This document shows, piece after piece, positions 1 to 8,173 of a stretch of DNA of 64,000 nucleotides. Origin of the DNA: Trabulsiella odontotermitis (GTDB taxonomy: Bacteria; Pseudomonadota; Gammaproteobacteria; Enterobacterales; Enterobacteriaceae); NCBI RefSeq assembly GCF_001297775.1, contig NZ_LIFX01000004.1, positions 1 to 64,000 on the forward strand. The letters run 5' to 3'. Position 1 is the first letter of the stretch. Each line of letters starts with the position of its first letter. The translations under genes and the position numbers were made by a program. The notes below the pieces were generated by a model, which was not told the DNA's origin, ran no database searches, and worked only from the letters and a program-made list of their open reading frames with translations.

Positions 1-1638
1 AAACCCTTTCATTATCAGGATCCTTTCCCCCTGGCAAAGGATGACACCGAATACTATCTCCTCAGCCCCGATTATGTCTCTGTCGCAGAATTTGAAGGGC
101 AGGAGATCCTCAAAGTAGACCCGCAGGCGCTGACGCTCCTCGCGCAACACGCTTTCCACGATGCCTCTTTTATGTTGCGTCCGGCGCATCAGCAGCAGGT
201 CGCCGATATCCTGAACGACCCGGATGCCAGCGAGAACGACAAATACGTCGCGCTGCAGTTCCTGCGTAACTCGGAAATCGCCGCGAAGGGCATTCTGCCG
301 ACCTGTCAGGACACCGGCACCGCCATCATCACCGGTAAAAAAGGCCAGCGCGTCTGGACCGGCGGCGGCGATGAAGCGGCGCTGGCCCGCGGGGTGTACA
401 ACACCTATATCGAAGACAATCTGCGTTACTCGCAGAACGCCGCGCTGGACATGTATAAAGAGGTTAACACCGGCACCAACCTGCCGGCGCAGATTGACCT
501 CTACAGCGTGGACGGCGACGAGTACAAATTCCTCTGCATCGCCAAAGGTGGTGGCTCGGCCAACAAAACCTATCTGTATCAGGAAACCAAAGCGCTGCTG
601 ACGCCGGGTAAACTGAAAAACTATCTGGTTGAGAAGATGCGCACGCTGGGGACCGCGGCCTGCCCGCCGTACCATATTGCGTTTGTCATTGGCGGCACCT
701 CGGCGGAAGCCACGCTGAAAACCGTCAAACTCGCCTCGACCAAATACTATGACGGTCTGCCGCTGGAAGGTAACGAGCACGGCCAGGCGTTCCGCGACGT
801 ACAACTGGAAAAAGAGTTGCTGGAAGAGGCGCAGAACCTCGGCCTCGGCGCGCAGTTTGGCGGTAAATATTTCGCGCATGATATCCGCGTGATCCGTCTG
901 CCGCGCCACGGCGCCTCCTGCCCGGTCGGCATGGGCGTTTCCTGTTCGGCGGACCGCAACATCAAGGCGAAGATTAACCGTCACGGTATCTGGCTGGAAA
1001 AACTGGAAGACAATCCGGGCAAATACATCCCGGAAGCGCTGCGTAAGGCGGGCGAGGGTGAAGCAGTACGTGTGGATCTGAACCGCCCGATGAATGAAAT
1101 CCTCAAACAACTGTCGCAGTACCCGGTATCCACGCGCCTGTCGCTGACCGGCACCATTATCGTCGGGCGCGATATCGCCCACGCGAAGCTGAAAGAGCGG
1201 ATGGATAAAGGCGAAGGGCTGCCGCAGTACATCAAGGATCACCCTATCTACTACGCCGGTCCGGCCAAAACCCCGGCAGGGTATGCTTCCGGCTCGCTGG
1301 GGCCAACCACCGCAGGGCGGATGGATTCCTACGTGAATCAGCTTCAGTCGGAAGGCGGCAGCATGATCATGCTGGCGAAAGGCAACCGCAGCCAGCAGGT
1401 GACCGACGCGTGCCATAAGCACGGCGGTTTCTATCTTGGCAGCATCGGTGGTCCGGCAGCGGTACTGGCGCAGGGCAGCATTAAGAGCCTGGAGTGTGTG
1501 GAGTACCCGGAACTGGGGATGGAAGCTATCTGGAAAATCGAGGTGGAAGATTTCCCGGCGTTCATCCTGGTGGATGATAAAGGCAACGACTTCTTCCAGC
1601 AGATCCAGTCATCGCAATGCACGCGCTGCGTGAAGTAA
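1..1638 (+). CDS. fumA: Fumarate hydratase class I, FumA-like (5' end outside window)
   Basis: Iron-sulfur class I fumarase, interconverting fumarate and malate in the TCA cycle. The reading frame is open from base 1; by comparison with E. coli FumA (which begins MSNKPFHYQ) only about three codons are missing. The PTCQDTGTA segment carries the cysteine equivalent to C105, one of the 4Fe-4S ligands, and [13 protein letters not shown] follows in the middle. The C-terminus ([18 protein letters not shown]) matches FumA better than FumB. In E. coli fumA lies beside fumC and manA and fumB beside dcuB; a class I fumarase next to yccX is a different neighbourhood, so this may be an additional copy. 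A terminator follows directly. Confidence 0.95.
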   Translation, partial: KPFHYQDPFPLAKDDTEYYLLSPDYVSVAEFEGQEILKVDPQALTLLAQHAFHDASFMLRPAHQQQVADILNDPDASENDKYVALQFLRNSEIAAKGILPTCQDTGTAIITGKKGQRVWTGGGDEAALARGVYNTYIEDNLRYSQNAALDMYKEVNTGTNLPAQIDLYSVDGDEYKFLCIAKGGGSANKTYLYQETKALLTPGKLKNYLVEKMRTLGTAACPPYHIAFVIGGTSAEATLKTVKLASTKYYDGLPLEGNEHGQAFRDVQLEKELLEEAQNLGLGAQFGGKYFAHDIRVIRLPRHGASCPVGMGVSCSADRNIKAKINRHGIWLEKLEDNPGKYIPEALRKAGEGEAVRVDLNRPMNEILKQLSQYPVSTRLSLTGTIIVGRDIAHAKLKERMDKGEGLPQYIKDHPIYYAGPAKTPAGYASGSLGPTTAGRMDSYVNQLQSEGGSMIMLAKGNRSQQVTDACHKHGGFYLGSIGGPAAVLAQGSIKSLECVEYPELGMEAIWKIEVEDFPAFILVDDKGNDFFQQIQSSQCTRCVK

Positions 1639-1644
1639 ACGAAA

Positions 1645-1668
1645 CCGCCCTCCGGGGCGGTTTTTTTT
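1645..1668 (+). terminator. Rho-independent terminator of fumA
   Basis: Stem CCGCCC / GGGCGG with a 4-base loop, followed by eight T residues, starting 7 bases after the fumarase stop codon. Confidence 0.9.
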
Positions 1669-1761
1669 ATCGCTGTAATGGCATAAAGGACTACAACAAA
1701 AAGGCAAAGCCATCAATACTTAAACCTGTTTGCAGGTAAGAGGTATTCAAGGAGATCAATG

Positions 1762-2043
1762 ATGGCAAACATCTGTACCCGCGCATGGGTTCACGGCATC
1801 GTTCAGGGTGTCGGGTTTCGCTATTGCACGCAACGCGAGGCGCTGAAGCTCGGGCTGACCGGTTACGCCCGCAATCTGGATGATGGCAGCGTCGAAGTGC
1901 TGGCCTGCGGCGAGGCGCAACAGGTCGAGGCACTAATTGACTGGCTGAAGGCGGGAGGGCCGCGGAGCGCGCGGGTCGATAAAGTGCTTACTGAACCGCA
2001 TCAACCCGCCAGAACGTGGAATAACTTCGATATCCGCTACTAA
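1762..2043 (+). CDS. yccX: Acylphosphatase
   Basis: Small cytosolic enzyme (93 aa) hydrolysing carboxyl-phosphate bonds of acyl phosphates. The family signature GIVQGVGFR is at residues 12-20, with catalytic Arg20, and the catalytic Asn38 sits in [11 protein letters not shown]. Two ATG codons are adjacent (1759 and 1762); I take 1762 because AAGGAG at 1749-1754 is then 7 bases away rather than 4. The gene converges on tusE and the two stop codons overlap, exactly as in E. coli, where yccX and tusE are also neighbours. Confidence 0.95.
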   Translation: MANICTRAWVHGIVQGVGFRYCTQREALKLGLTGYARNLDDGSVEVLACGEAQQVEALIDWLKAGGPRSARVDKVLTEPHQPARTWNNFDIRY

Positions 2044-2369
2044 ATGCATTTCACCGGCTTGGGCAGACCTGCGATTTTGGTGGCCTGCTTCGCCGGGCCT
2101 TTCGGGAACAGACGGTACAGATAGCGGCTGTTGCCTTTCTCTTCGCCAAACTTATTGGCCATCGCTTTCACCAGCATGCGAATAGCGGGGGAAGTGTTGA
2201 ATTCGAGGTAAAACTCGCGCACAAAACGCACCACTTCCCAGTGCTCAGGGGAGAGCGTGATACCTTCGTTTTCGGCGATTGTCGCCGCCATTGGCTCGCT
2301 CCACAGCGTGGTGTCTTTCAGATAGCCTTCGCTATCGGTTTCAATTTCTCTGCCGTCAAAAATAAACAT
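2040..2369 (-). CDS. tusE: TusE sulfur-relay protein (DsrC family)
   Basis: 109-aa last member of the Tus sulfur relay. It takes persulfide sulfur from TusBCD and passes it to MnmA for 2-thiolation of U34 in tRNA Lys, Glu and Gln. The conserved penultimate cysteine of DsrC-family proteins is present (ending KPVKCI, Cys108). Length and sequence agree with E. coli TusE over the whole protein. It overlaps the convergent yccX by four bases at the 3' end. Confidence 0.95.
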   Translation of the reverse strand: MFIFDGREIETDSEGYLKDTTLWSEPMAATIAENEGITLSPEHWEVVRFVREFYLEFNTSPAIRMLVKAMANKFGEEKGNSRYLYRLFPKGPAKQATKIAGLPKPVKCI

Positions 2370-2407
2370 AGCGCTTCATAATCTGAACAAACTGGCGGCA
2401 GTGTAGC

Positions 2408-2439
2408 AAAAAAGAAAGCCCCGCATAAGCGGGGCTTTC
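2408..2439 (-). terminator. Terminator of yccA
   Basis: Inverted repeat GAAAGCCCCGC / GCGGGGCTTTC (2414-2424 and 2429-2439) with a run of A at 2408-2413, which reads as a T tract on the minus strand downstream of yccA. Confidence 0.9.
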
Positions 2440-2456
2440 GTGTCGGACGTTAACCG

Positions 2457-3116
2457 TTAGTCTCTGCTGGCGAAGCCAAGAATGCTCAGCAGGCTGACAA
2501 AAATGTTATACAGCGATACGTACAGGCTGACGGTCGCGCGAATGTAGTTGGTTTCGCCGCCGCGGATGATATTGCTGGTCTCAAACAGGATGGCGCCTGA
2601 AGAAATCAGGATAAACACCGCGCTAATCGCCAGGTGCAGCGCTGGCAGTTGCAGGAAGATGTTTGCCACCATGCCAATCAGTACCACCACGATACCTGCC
2701 ATCAGCATTCCGCCGAGGAAGGACATGTCTTTGCGGGTGGTCAGTACGTAAGCCGAGCAGCAGAAGAACACCAGCGCGGTACCGCCGAGCGCCATGCCGA
2801 TGACATCGCCCATTCCGGCTGAAAGGTACGCGTTAAGGATCGGGCCGAGGATGTAGCCCAGGAAGCCGGTGAACGCGAAAGCCGCCAGAATGCCGCTGGG
2901 TTTGTTTGCCAGCTTATAGGTCAGGAACATCAGACCATACATCCCGACCAGCGTCAGGATAAGCCCTGGCGATGGCAGCATCAGTACCGTGCTGGCTGTT
3001 GCTGTGATGGCAGAAAATGCCAGCGTCAGGCTGAGAAGAAAATAAGTGTTACGCAGAACTTTGTGCGTACTCAGCAGCGATGAACGATCGCGTGACGAGG
3101 TAATTATACGATCCAT
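2457..3116 (-). CDS. yccA: YccA, inner-membrane modulator of FtsH (BAX inhibitor-1 family)
   Basis: 219-aa polytopic membrane protein with about seven hydrophobic segments (the first around residues 25-45). In E. coli YccA binds the FtsH/HflKC protease and slows proteolysis of membrane substrates such as SecY. Its N-terminus ([20 protein letters not shown]) is the cytosolic tail recognised by FtsH in E. coli. It lies between tusE and serT as in E. coli. The 270-base gap upstream of it, to the next gene, holds its promoter and that of the divergent binding protein, but I see no clear operator there. Confidence 0.93.
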   Translation of the reverse strand: MDRIITSSRDRSSLLSTHKVLRNTYFLLSLTLAFSAITATASTVLMLPSPGLILTLVGMYGLMFLTYKLANKPSGILAAFAFTGFLGYILGPILNAYLSAGMGDVIGMALGGTALVFFCCSAYVLTTRKDMSFLGGMLMAGIVVVLIGMVANIFLQLPALHLAISAVFILISSGAILFETSNIIRGGETNYIRATVSLYVSLYNIFVSLLSILGFASRD

Positions 3117-3386
3117 AAGTCACTCTCTTATGACAGATATCATTAACGAAGAAGCATAAAAAAAGGAAAGCCAAAGCCCTAATGCTTTTACCCAACTTTA
3201 CCGATTCGGCTTCCTTTCTTAATAGCAGATTATTTCACCATTAATCAGAAAGTTAGCATAAACGATTTTTTCATTCAGCGAAGCAGATCGACATCTTATA
3301 GGTTACTGAAAATTATTGCTTTATCGGAATTCCATGACTAAGACTGGATGCAGTGTCGCAAAAATTCTCAGCATAAGGCAATGGAC

Positions 3387-5015
3387 ATGAAACCATATAA
3401 ACACAATCGCATTACGCAAATATTGCTGGCTACAGGACTGTTGTGTGTGACGTCGGCAGCGTTTGCCGCCACGGTGCCTGCCGGGACTGAACTGGCGGCG
3501 GAGCAGACGCTGGTCAGGAACAACGGCAGCGAGCCGTCATCGCTCGATCCGCATAAAGTTGAAAGTGATGTCGAAGCGAATATTATCAAGGACATGTTTG
3601 AAGGTCTGGTGTCGGTCAATGCGGATGGTCAGGTCGAACCGCGACTGGCTGTCTCGTGGGAAGAACAGAACAATACCGTCTGGACATTCCATTTGCGCCC
3701 CGGCGTTACCTGGTCCGATGGCACGGCTATCACGGCGCAGGATATCGTCTGGAGCTGGCAACGTCTGGTTGATCCTAAAACCGTCTCTCCGTATGCCTCT
3801 TACCCGGCAAATATGCGTATCGCTAATGCGGCAGAGATTGTCGACGGCAAAAAAGCGCCCGATACGCTGGGGGTGAAGGCGCTCAACGACACCACGCTTC
3901 AGGTGACGCTGACCCAGCCAAACGCCGCGTTTTTGCCGATGCTGGCTCACCAGTCGATGGTGCCGGTCGATAAAATCCTGATCAGCCGTTTTGGCGATAA
4001 ATGGACTCAGCCCGAGCATATCGTCACCAGCGGCCCCTATAAGATTTCGCAGTGGGTGGTGAACGAGCGCATCGTGGCGCAACGTAACCCGCGCTACTGG
4101 GATGATGCGCATACGGTGATCAATACCGTCACTTACCTGCCGATTGCCTCGGAGGCGGCGGATGTGAACCGCTACAAAGCGGGTGAGATTGATATTACCT
4201 CGACGGTGCCGATCAACCAGTTTGCCTCGCTGAAGAAAACACTGGGTGATCAGCTCAGCGTGAAGCCACAACTGGCGACTTATTATTACCAGTTCAACAC
4301 CACGAAACCGCCGTTTAACGATCCGCGTGTTCGCCTGGCGCTCAATATGGCGCTGGATAAAGACATCATTGCGCAAAAGGTGCTGGGACAGGGGCAACGT
4401 GCCGCCTGGGTCATCAGCCAGCCAGAAATTGGCGGTGTGACACTGACGAACCCGGACTACGCCAGCTGGCCGATGGAAAAACGCATCAGCGAGGCGCAAA
4501 AACTGCTGGAAGCGGCAGGGTTTGGCAAGGACCATCCTTTGACATTCAGTCTGCTGTATAACACTCAGGAATCCCATCAGCGGATCGCCATCGCCGCCAG
4601 CTCAATGTGGAAAAAGAACCTCGGCGTGGAGGTGAAGCTGCAAAACCAGGAATGGAAAACCATGCTCGACAACATGCATACCGGCAACTTTGACGTGGTA
4701 CGCTATGCCTGGATTGCCGACTACGACGACGCCTCGACCTTTCTGAACAACTTCCGCACCGGCGATAGCGAAAACACCAGTCGTTACAGCAGCCCGGCGT
4801 TCGATGAAGCGCTCATCAATGCGTCGAAAGCGGAGGCGCTGACTGAACGCGGCAAATACTACCAGCAGGCGGAAGACCGCATAGGGCAGGATGTCCCGGC
4901 GATTCCCCTTTATCACTACGTTCGCTCCCACCTGGTCAAGCCGTGGGTAGGGGGATTCAACCCGGACCGGCTGGGGTACTACTACACCAAAGACATGTAC
5001 ATCAAAAAAAATTAA
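3387..5015 (+). CDS. Orphan periplasmic oligopeptide-binding protein, OppA/MppA-like
   Basis: Solute-binding protein of family 5 (542 aa), expected to bind peptides in the periplasm for an oligopeptide ABC importer. The signal peptide is at about residues 1-27 (positive MKPYKHNR, hydrophobic core, cleavage after AFA). The mature part carries OppA/MppA landmarks: RNNGSEPSSLDPHK, FHLRPGVTWSDGT, VNERIVAQRNPRYW and a C-terminus ending DMYIKKN. ATG codons exist at 3348, 3381 and 3387; I choose 3387 because AAGG at 3375-3378 is 8 bases away and the signal peptide then starts properly. No permease or ATPase genes are adjacent, so like MppA it may borrow the Opp membrane complex. It is a paralogue of OppA and MppA, not the orthologue of either by synteny. 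Confidence 0.88.
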   Translation: MKPYKHNRITQILLATGLLCVTSAAFAATVPAGTELAAEQTLVRNNGSEPSSLDPHKVESDVEANIIKDMFEGLVSVNADGQVEPRLAVSWEEQNNTVWTFHLRPGVTWSDGTAITAQDIVWSWQRLVDPKTVSPYASYPANMRIANAAEIVDGKKAPDTLGVKALNDTTLQVTLTQPNAAFLPMLAHQSMVPVDKILISRFGDKWTQPEHIVTSGPYKISQWVVNERIVAQRNPRYWDDAHTVINTVTYLPIASEAADVNRYKAGEIDITSTVPINQFASLKKTLGDQLSVKPQLATYYYQFNTTKPPFNDPRVRLALNMALDKDIIAQKVLGQGQRAAWVISQPEIGGVTLTNPDYASWPMEKRISEAQKLLEAAGFGKDHPLTFSLLYNTQESHQRIAIAASSMWKKNLGVEVKLQNQEWKTMLDNMHTGNFDVVRYAWIADYDDASTFLNNFRTGDSENTSRYSSPAFDEALINASKAEALTERGKYYQQAEDRIGQDVPAIPLYHYVRSHLVKPWVGGFNPDRLGYYYTKDMYIKKN

Positions 5016-5117
5016 TTTGATGGCGTGCTAACATGCTGAATAACTGGTCAATGCGCTGCTATTTCAGGCGAAAAGCGGCATTTTGATGGTTTTTCAGGCA
5101 AACGATCAAAAACAGGC

Positions 5118-5146
5118 TTTACACGGCGAACAGGGATGTTTATAGT
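5118..5146 (+). promoter_or_regulatory. Sigma-70 promoter of serT
   Basis: TTTACA and TATAGT separated by 17 bases, followed by a GC-rich discriminator (GCGCC) typical of stringently controlled stable-RNA promoters, 12 bases before the tRNA. Confidence 0.8.
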
Positions 5147-5158
5147 GCGCCTCATTCC

Positions 5159-5246
5159 GGAAGTGTGGCCGAGCGGTTGAAGGCACCGGTCTTGAAAACC
5201 GGCGACCCGAAAGGGTTCCAGAGTTCGAATCTCTGCGCTTCCGCCA
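5159..5246 (+). tRNA. serT: tRNA-Ser (anticodon UGA)
   Basis: 88-base class II tRNA with encoded CCA end. Acceptor arms GGAAGTG / CGCTTCC pair with one G-U, the anticodon loop is CTTGAAA (anticodon TGA), a long variable arm (GACCCGAAAGGGTT) is present as expected for tRNA-Ser, and the T-loop reads GTTCGAATC. Its place next to yccA is that of E. coli serT. A G+C discriminator promoter lies in front and a strong terminator behind. Confidence 0.97.
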
Positions 5247-5254
5247 GATTAAAC

Positions 5255-5288
5255 AAGGGGTTACCGAAAGGTAACCCCTTTGTTTTTT
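5255..5288 (+). terminator. Terminator of serT
   Basis: Perfect inverted repeat AAGGGGTTACC / GGTAACCCCTT around a GAAA tetraloop, followed by TGTTTTTT. Confidence 0.92.
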
Positions 5289-5320
5289 GGTGTTTGAATA
5301 TTTCCCTTTTTTCCCCGCGT

Positions 5321-5497
5321 TTAACCTTCTTCTCCCATCAGCGGAATGTCCAGAGTTGGTGACATTTTGACCATTCGATCGTACGTCTCAACCTGAATTT
5401 CGGTGTTGTCCTCACTAAAGCGTCGCGGGCCCTTTTCATTCAACTGCCGCAAAATCTCATTGACAGGATAGATGACTGATCTTACATTGGTAACAAG
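5321..5497 (-). pseudogene. C-terminal fragment of an unknown gene beside serT
   Basis: An open frame of 58 codons on the minus strand ending at a TAA (5321-5323) encodes a protein-like sequence with segments NEILRQLNEKGPRRFSED and [19 protein letters not shown]. It is bounded upstream by an in-frame stop (5498-5500) and has no usable ATG, GTG or TTG near its beginning, so it looks like the surviving 3' end of a larger gene. I do not recognise the family. Its position immediately downstream of a tRNA gene, a common integration site, suggests a leftover of an integrated element. It could also be a chance open frame. Confidence 0.4.
5460..5488 (+). promoter_or_regulatory. Sigma-70 promoter of the RHH-like gene
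   Basis: TTGACA (5460-5465) and TACATT (5483-5488) with 17-base spacing. The expected transcription start falls inside the GGTAAC/GTTACC repeats just downstream. Confidence 0.65.
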
Positions 5498-5551
5498 TTA
5501 CCTAGGTAACGAATTGTCCTACCCCTCGTTCATGAGTTTCATGATGTTACC
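5489..5551 (+). promoter_or_regulatory. Iterated GGTAAC/GTTACC half-sites, candidate autoregulatory operator
   Basis: Alternating half-sites: GGTAAC (5489-5494), GTTACC (5497-5502), GGTAAC (5505-5510), evenly spaced at 8 bases; the last two form the perfect 14-base palindrome GTTACCTAGGTAAC. A further GTTACC lies at 5546-5551. They start directly after the -10 element of the promoter at 5460-5488. Evenly pitched inverted half-sites are the usual binding pattern of ribbon-helix-helix dimers, and the next gene encodes an RHH-like protein. Confidence 0.6.
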
Positions 5552-5578
5552 GCTCACTTTTTGAATGAGGGAAGTGTA

Positions 5579-5860
5579 ATGACAACTGAACAGGAACAAC
5601 CAATGACTGATTCTCTCAATATTGAACGGGTGCAAACCGGCTTCCGTATAGAAAAACGTATCCTCAAGGTGCTGAAAGGCCTGGCTGAATACCACGATAT
5701 TAGTTTAGGGGATTTGGTTGAAGGGATAGTGCTCCACGCTTTTGAAGGTAAATGTGCATTCGGTGAACAAAGCCTGGCGTGTATCGCTGAGTTAAAGAAA
5801 ATTTATGCGCTGGATTTAGACGCTAATGCAGCACACAGATTAATTGAGAAAGAAAACTAA
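5579..5860 (+). CDS. Ribbon-helix-helix-like small protein, probable DNA-binding regulator
   Basis: 93-aa protein of no named family that I recognise. Residues about 14-52 (VQTGFRIEKRILKVLKGLAE, then a short turn and SLGDLVEGIVLHAF) follow a strand-helix-helix pattern like that of RHH repressors: alternating residues in the strand, one amphipathic helix, then a polar turn and a second helix. The C-terminal 40 residues are an additional helical tail. Start: an upstream TTG at 5561 is possible, but ATG 5579 has GAGGGA 8 bases in front. It has its own promoter with iterated inverted half-sites, which fits autoregulation. The following DUF1127 gene is 93 bases downstream on the same strand. The DNA-binding role is inference. 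Confidence 0.6.
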   Translation: MTTEQEQPMTDSLNIERVQTGFRIEKRILKVLKGLAEYHDISLGDLVEGIVLHAFEGKCAFGEQSLACIAELKKIYALDLDANAAHRLIEKEN

Positions 5861-5953
5861 TTCAAAATTTATACTCCACATGTGCCCGACGCTGAAACTG
5901 ACAATAACGTAAATATTGTCAGTTTATCTTATCTTGATGAGCAGGCATCTAAA

Positions 5954-6154
5954 ATGAACTGCAAAAGAAAGAAAGGTTACTGCTTTATAAAATGCTTATT
6001 ATTTAAAATAATGCCGAAAGCGCTATCTCTTTTCCTTTTCTTTTTAAAATATCTTAAAAGAGTACAAGTACGCCGGAATGCATATATTACGCTTAAAAAA
6101 ATGAGTGATGATCAACTGAAGGACATTGGTCTTACACGTGATGATCTCCCTTAG
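5954..6154 (+). CDS. Small DUF1127 (YjiS-like) protein
   Basis: 66-aa basic protein. The C-terminal 30 residues carry the DUF1127 signature: an RRNAYITLKKMSDDQLKDIGLTRDDL segment is split here as RNAYITLKKM and SDDQLKDIGLTRDDL. DUF1127 proteins are small, Arg-rich and, where studied in other bacteria, bind RNA or affect phosphate and carbon metabolism; I claim no function here. The middle (ALSLFLFFLKYLK) is hydrophobic. The frame is open from GTG 5882, but that codon has no ribosome site; ATG 5954 gives a normal-length family member. AT-rich like the DNA that follows. Confidence 0.65.
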   Translation: MNCKRKKGYCFIKCLLFKIMPKALSLFLFFLKYLKRVQVRRNAYITLKKMSDDQLKDIGLTRDDLP

Positions 6155-6214
6155 CCAGTGGGCTTAGCACAGCACCTTAAATCAACGGGCCACCATTCCC
6201 GCTGAAGAAAAGTA

Positions 6215-6262
6215 GAAATATCTGGATGGGAATATTTAAATAATACTCAGACCAGATATTTC
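6215..6262. other. Inverted repeat between convergent genes
   Basis: GAAATATCTGG (6215-6225) and CCAGATATTTC (6252-6262) are perfect complements separated by 26 bases, between the DUF1127 gene and the acyltransferase that converge here. It may act as a weak bidirectional terminator, although no long T tract follows. Confidence 0.4.
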
Positions 6263-6274
6263 ACCCACTTAATA

Positions 6275-7396
6275 TTAAAGTGCTTTTAGTTTGCTTTCGT
6301 GGTGGACGTTGGCTTTAAAAATATCTCGTGAAAGTAGCCAGTTTCTAAATTTGCTCGAGACTTTTCGTTCAATGTAATTGTATGTTAGCCCGGAAATAAA
6401 CCATGTAATAGCAAATGCGATAGCGAATAAAGATATTCCGAGCATAAAGTGATATTCTTGTCCGCCTTTATGGAAACTATGATCTGCGATTTTTGTTATT
6501 AATCCTATCACTCCGGCGTGAACAAGGTAAATTGAAAATGATCTGTTTCCGGTTTCTATTAAAATATTTGGGATTTTTATTTTATGTGTTTTTTCTAATT
6601 TTAAAAAAGACACGATAATCAATGCGGCAGGAATCGCCCATGCGGTCGCCCGGAATGAAAAATTAAAGGGGCTGTACAGATTAGCGATATACCCAATTGT
6701 CGAAAGAATGATTAGTACATACCATGCTTTGTTGGCTTTATCATTCATTCTGGAATGAGCAAATCCTACTAAAATTCCAATAAGGAATTCTATGTTTATA
6801 GGATTTGTAATCATACTTAGATATTGATTGTCGAAATTGAATCCTTCGAACGCATAATTTTTTGGCATTCCGATAACACACGGTGGAATAACAACGAAAG
6901 AAACTATAGTTATACTGGTAAACCACCACTTAAATTTACCGAAAAAGAAAGATAGCGTTACCACGAGATAAAAATACATTTCGTAGTTTAGAGTCCAACC
7001 CTGACTTACCCGTGCGCCGCCATACATAGGCCCCTCACGTCCAAGCCCAAGAGGGATAAACATCAAAGATTTCAATGTCTGATAAAAGCTATCAAGAGTG
7101 TGCCCGGAACTGAGTAGCGTAAAAATAAAATAAAGGGGGATTATTTTGGCTATGCGTTTGAAAAAATAATATATGCCCTGACGAGTGCCCGTATATACTG
7201 AGTTTTCGACTGTATAATAAGCGATAAAGCCGCTTATAACGAAAAACATATCAACGCCAGAGTATCCGCGGATAATAAAGTGACCAATAAACGTGTCGTA
7301 GCTAAGTGGTAAAACCTCTCTGAAATGAAACACAACCACCATCAGTGCTGCAATTCCACGAAACATTTGTATAGATTCTAAATTGTTTTTCTTCAA
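6275..7396 (-). CDS. Acyltransferase family 3 (OafA/YrhL-type) membrane O-acyltransferase
   Basis: 373-aa polytopic membrane protein with about ten hydrophobic segments. The N-terminus SIQMFRGIAALMVVVFHF is the family hallmark with the conserved catalytic-type histidine (VVFHF); a second signature, GYSGVDMFFVISGF, lies at about residue 44. Members transfer acetyl or other acyl groups to O-antigen, exopolysaccharide or peptidoglycan sugars. The frame starts at a TTG codon (7394-7396); an ATG ten codons in is an alternative. Base composition is clearly lower in G+C than the neighbours, pointing to horizontal acquisition, as is usual for antigen-modifying acyltransferases. The substrate cannot be told from sequence. 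Confidence 0.85.
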   Translation of the reverse strand: MKKNNLESIQMFRGIAALMVVVFHFREVLPLSYDTFIGHFIIRGYSGVDMFFVISGFIAYYTVENSVYTGTRQGIYYFFKRIAKIIPLYFIFTLLSSGHTLDSFYQTLKSLMFIPLGLGREGPMYGGARVSQGWTLNYEMYFYLVVTLSFFFGKFKWWFTSITIVSFVVIPPCVIGMPKNYAFEGFNFDNQYLSMITNPINIEFLIGILVGFAHSRMNDKANKAWYVLIILSTIGYIANLYSPFNFSFRATAWAIPAALIIVSFLKLEKTHKIKIPNILIETGNRSFSIYLVHAGVIGLITKIADHSFHKGGQEYHFMLGISLFAIAFAITWFISGLTYNYIERKVSSKFRNWLLSRDIFKANVHHESKLKAL

Positions 7397-8002
7397 AGGG
7401 CTATTCCACTTTCCAGTAAAGGTATAATCAAGGCCTCATCAAACCCATAAGGCAAATTTTGCTGAGAGTGCCCAGAAAAATTAATATCTCTTATATCTAC
7501 TGCCGGCGATAATATAACTCGCCAGATGCCGCTTTCCTAATGGCTGAAACCAGAATTTATATTTAAGGTGAAATATAATGCCTTAACTTAAATTAACATC
7601 GTTAAAAATTAAACAAAGGAAAATTTAAATCTTTTGTTTGATGCCAGTATTCCCTTTCTGCAATTACTTGAACGTAAAAAAACTATACTCTTAGCTGTTC
7701 AGTTCTTTTTCACATTTTTCTGTGAACCCGCGGTTGTAGTGATCTCCCGGTTGTATTCTCCGTTTCTGAACGCTCCTGCAGCCGATAATGCTGTTAACGG
7801 CTAGATCACTGCAATAATGATCGATAAAAACGATCGATTAACATTAATCGATCTGCAAAATGAATTATCCACCCGGCGGCGGCTGTGTTAAATTTCCGGA
7901 AAATAACTAACTCTTTGTTTATTAATCCATTTCCTGTCTCCTGACGGGCGGGACGCTTGTGCCCTGAGCACGTGACTGCGGAATGCGATTACAGGGAATA
8001 GT
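7397..8002. other. AT-rich 606-base intergenic region
   Basis: No convincing gene. It must contain the promoters of the minus-strand acyltransferase and the plus-strand Mig-14 cluster. Visible structure: a direct repeat CGGTTGTA (7731-7738 and 7748-7755, 17-base pitch) and three copies of ATCGAT at 7820-7825, 7833-7838 and 7847-7852 (13- and 14-base pitch). An 85-codon open frame on the minus strand (7922-8179) overlaps real genes and has no family features. Confidence 0.6.
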
Positions 8003-8158
8003 ATGAAAAGGTGTATGCGATGCAATAAGAAGAGGAGCCTGTCGGAGCGCCTCTTCGGGCTGGATAATGAGTATTGCGACCGTTGCCTGATGCTCGTTAA
8101 TCAGGAGATAAGGGAAAAACGGGAAATTTCCGTTAAAGAATCTGAACGCAAAAAATAA
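8003..8158 (+). CDS. 51-residue zinc-ribbon-like small protein
   Basis: A short ORF with ATG at 8003, preceded by CAGGGA five bases upstream, and ending TAA at 8156-8158. The protein begins MKRCMRCNKK and has two CxxC pairs, Cys4/Cys7 and Cys25/Cys28, spaced as in a zinc ribbon, then a charged helical tail (NQEIREKREISVKESERKK). It ends 15 bases before the Mig-14 gene, whose own ribosome site is AAGGA, so the two are probably co-transcribed. I do not know a named family. Codon use and the cysteine pairs argue that it is real; function unknown. Confidence 0.6.
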   Translation: MKRCMRCNKKRSLSERLFGLDNEYCDRCLMLVNQEIREKREISVKESERKK

Positions 8159-8173
8159 CGACAAGGAACGTTC

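Noticed and set aside
3537-4577. 346-codon ORF on the minus strand
   Set aside because: Lies wholly inside the peptide-binding protein gene in the antisense frame, with His/Arg-rich composition typical of a shadow frame.
5165-5362. 65-codon ORF on the plus strand beginning [11 protein letters not shown]
   Set aside because: It is read through the tRNA-Ser gene and its terminator; this is the well-known spurious translation of serine tRNA sequences.
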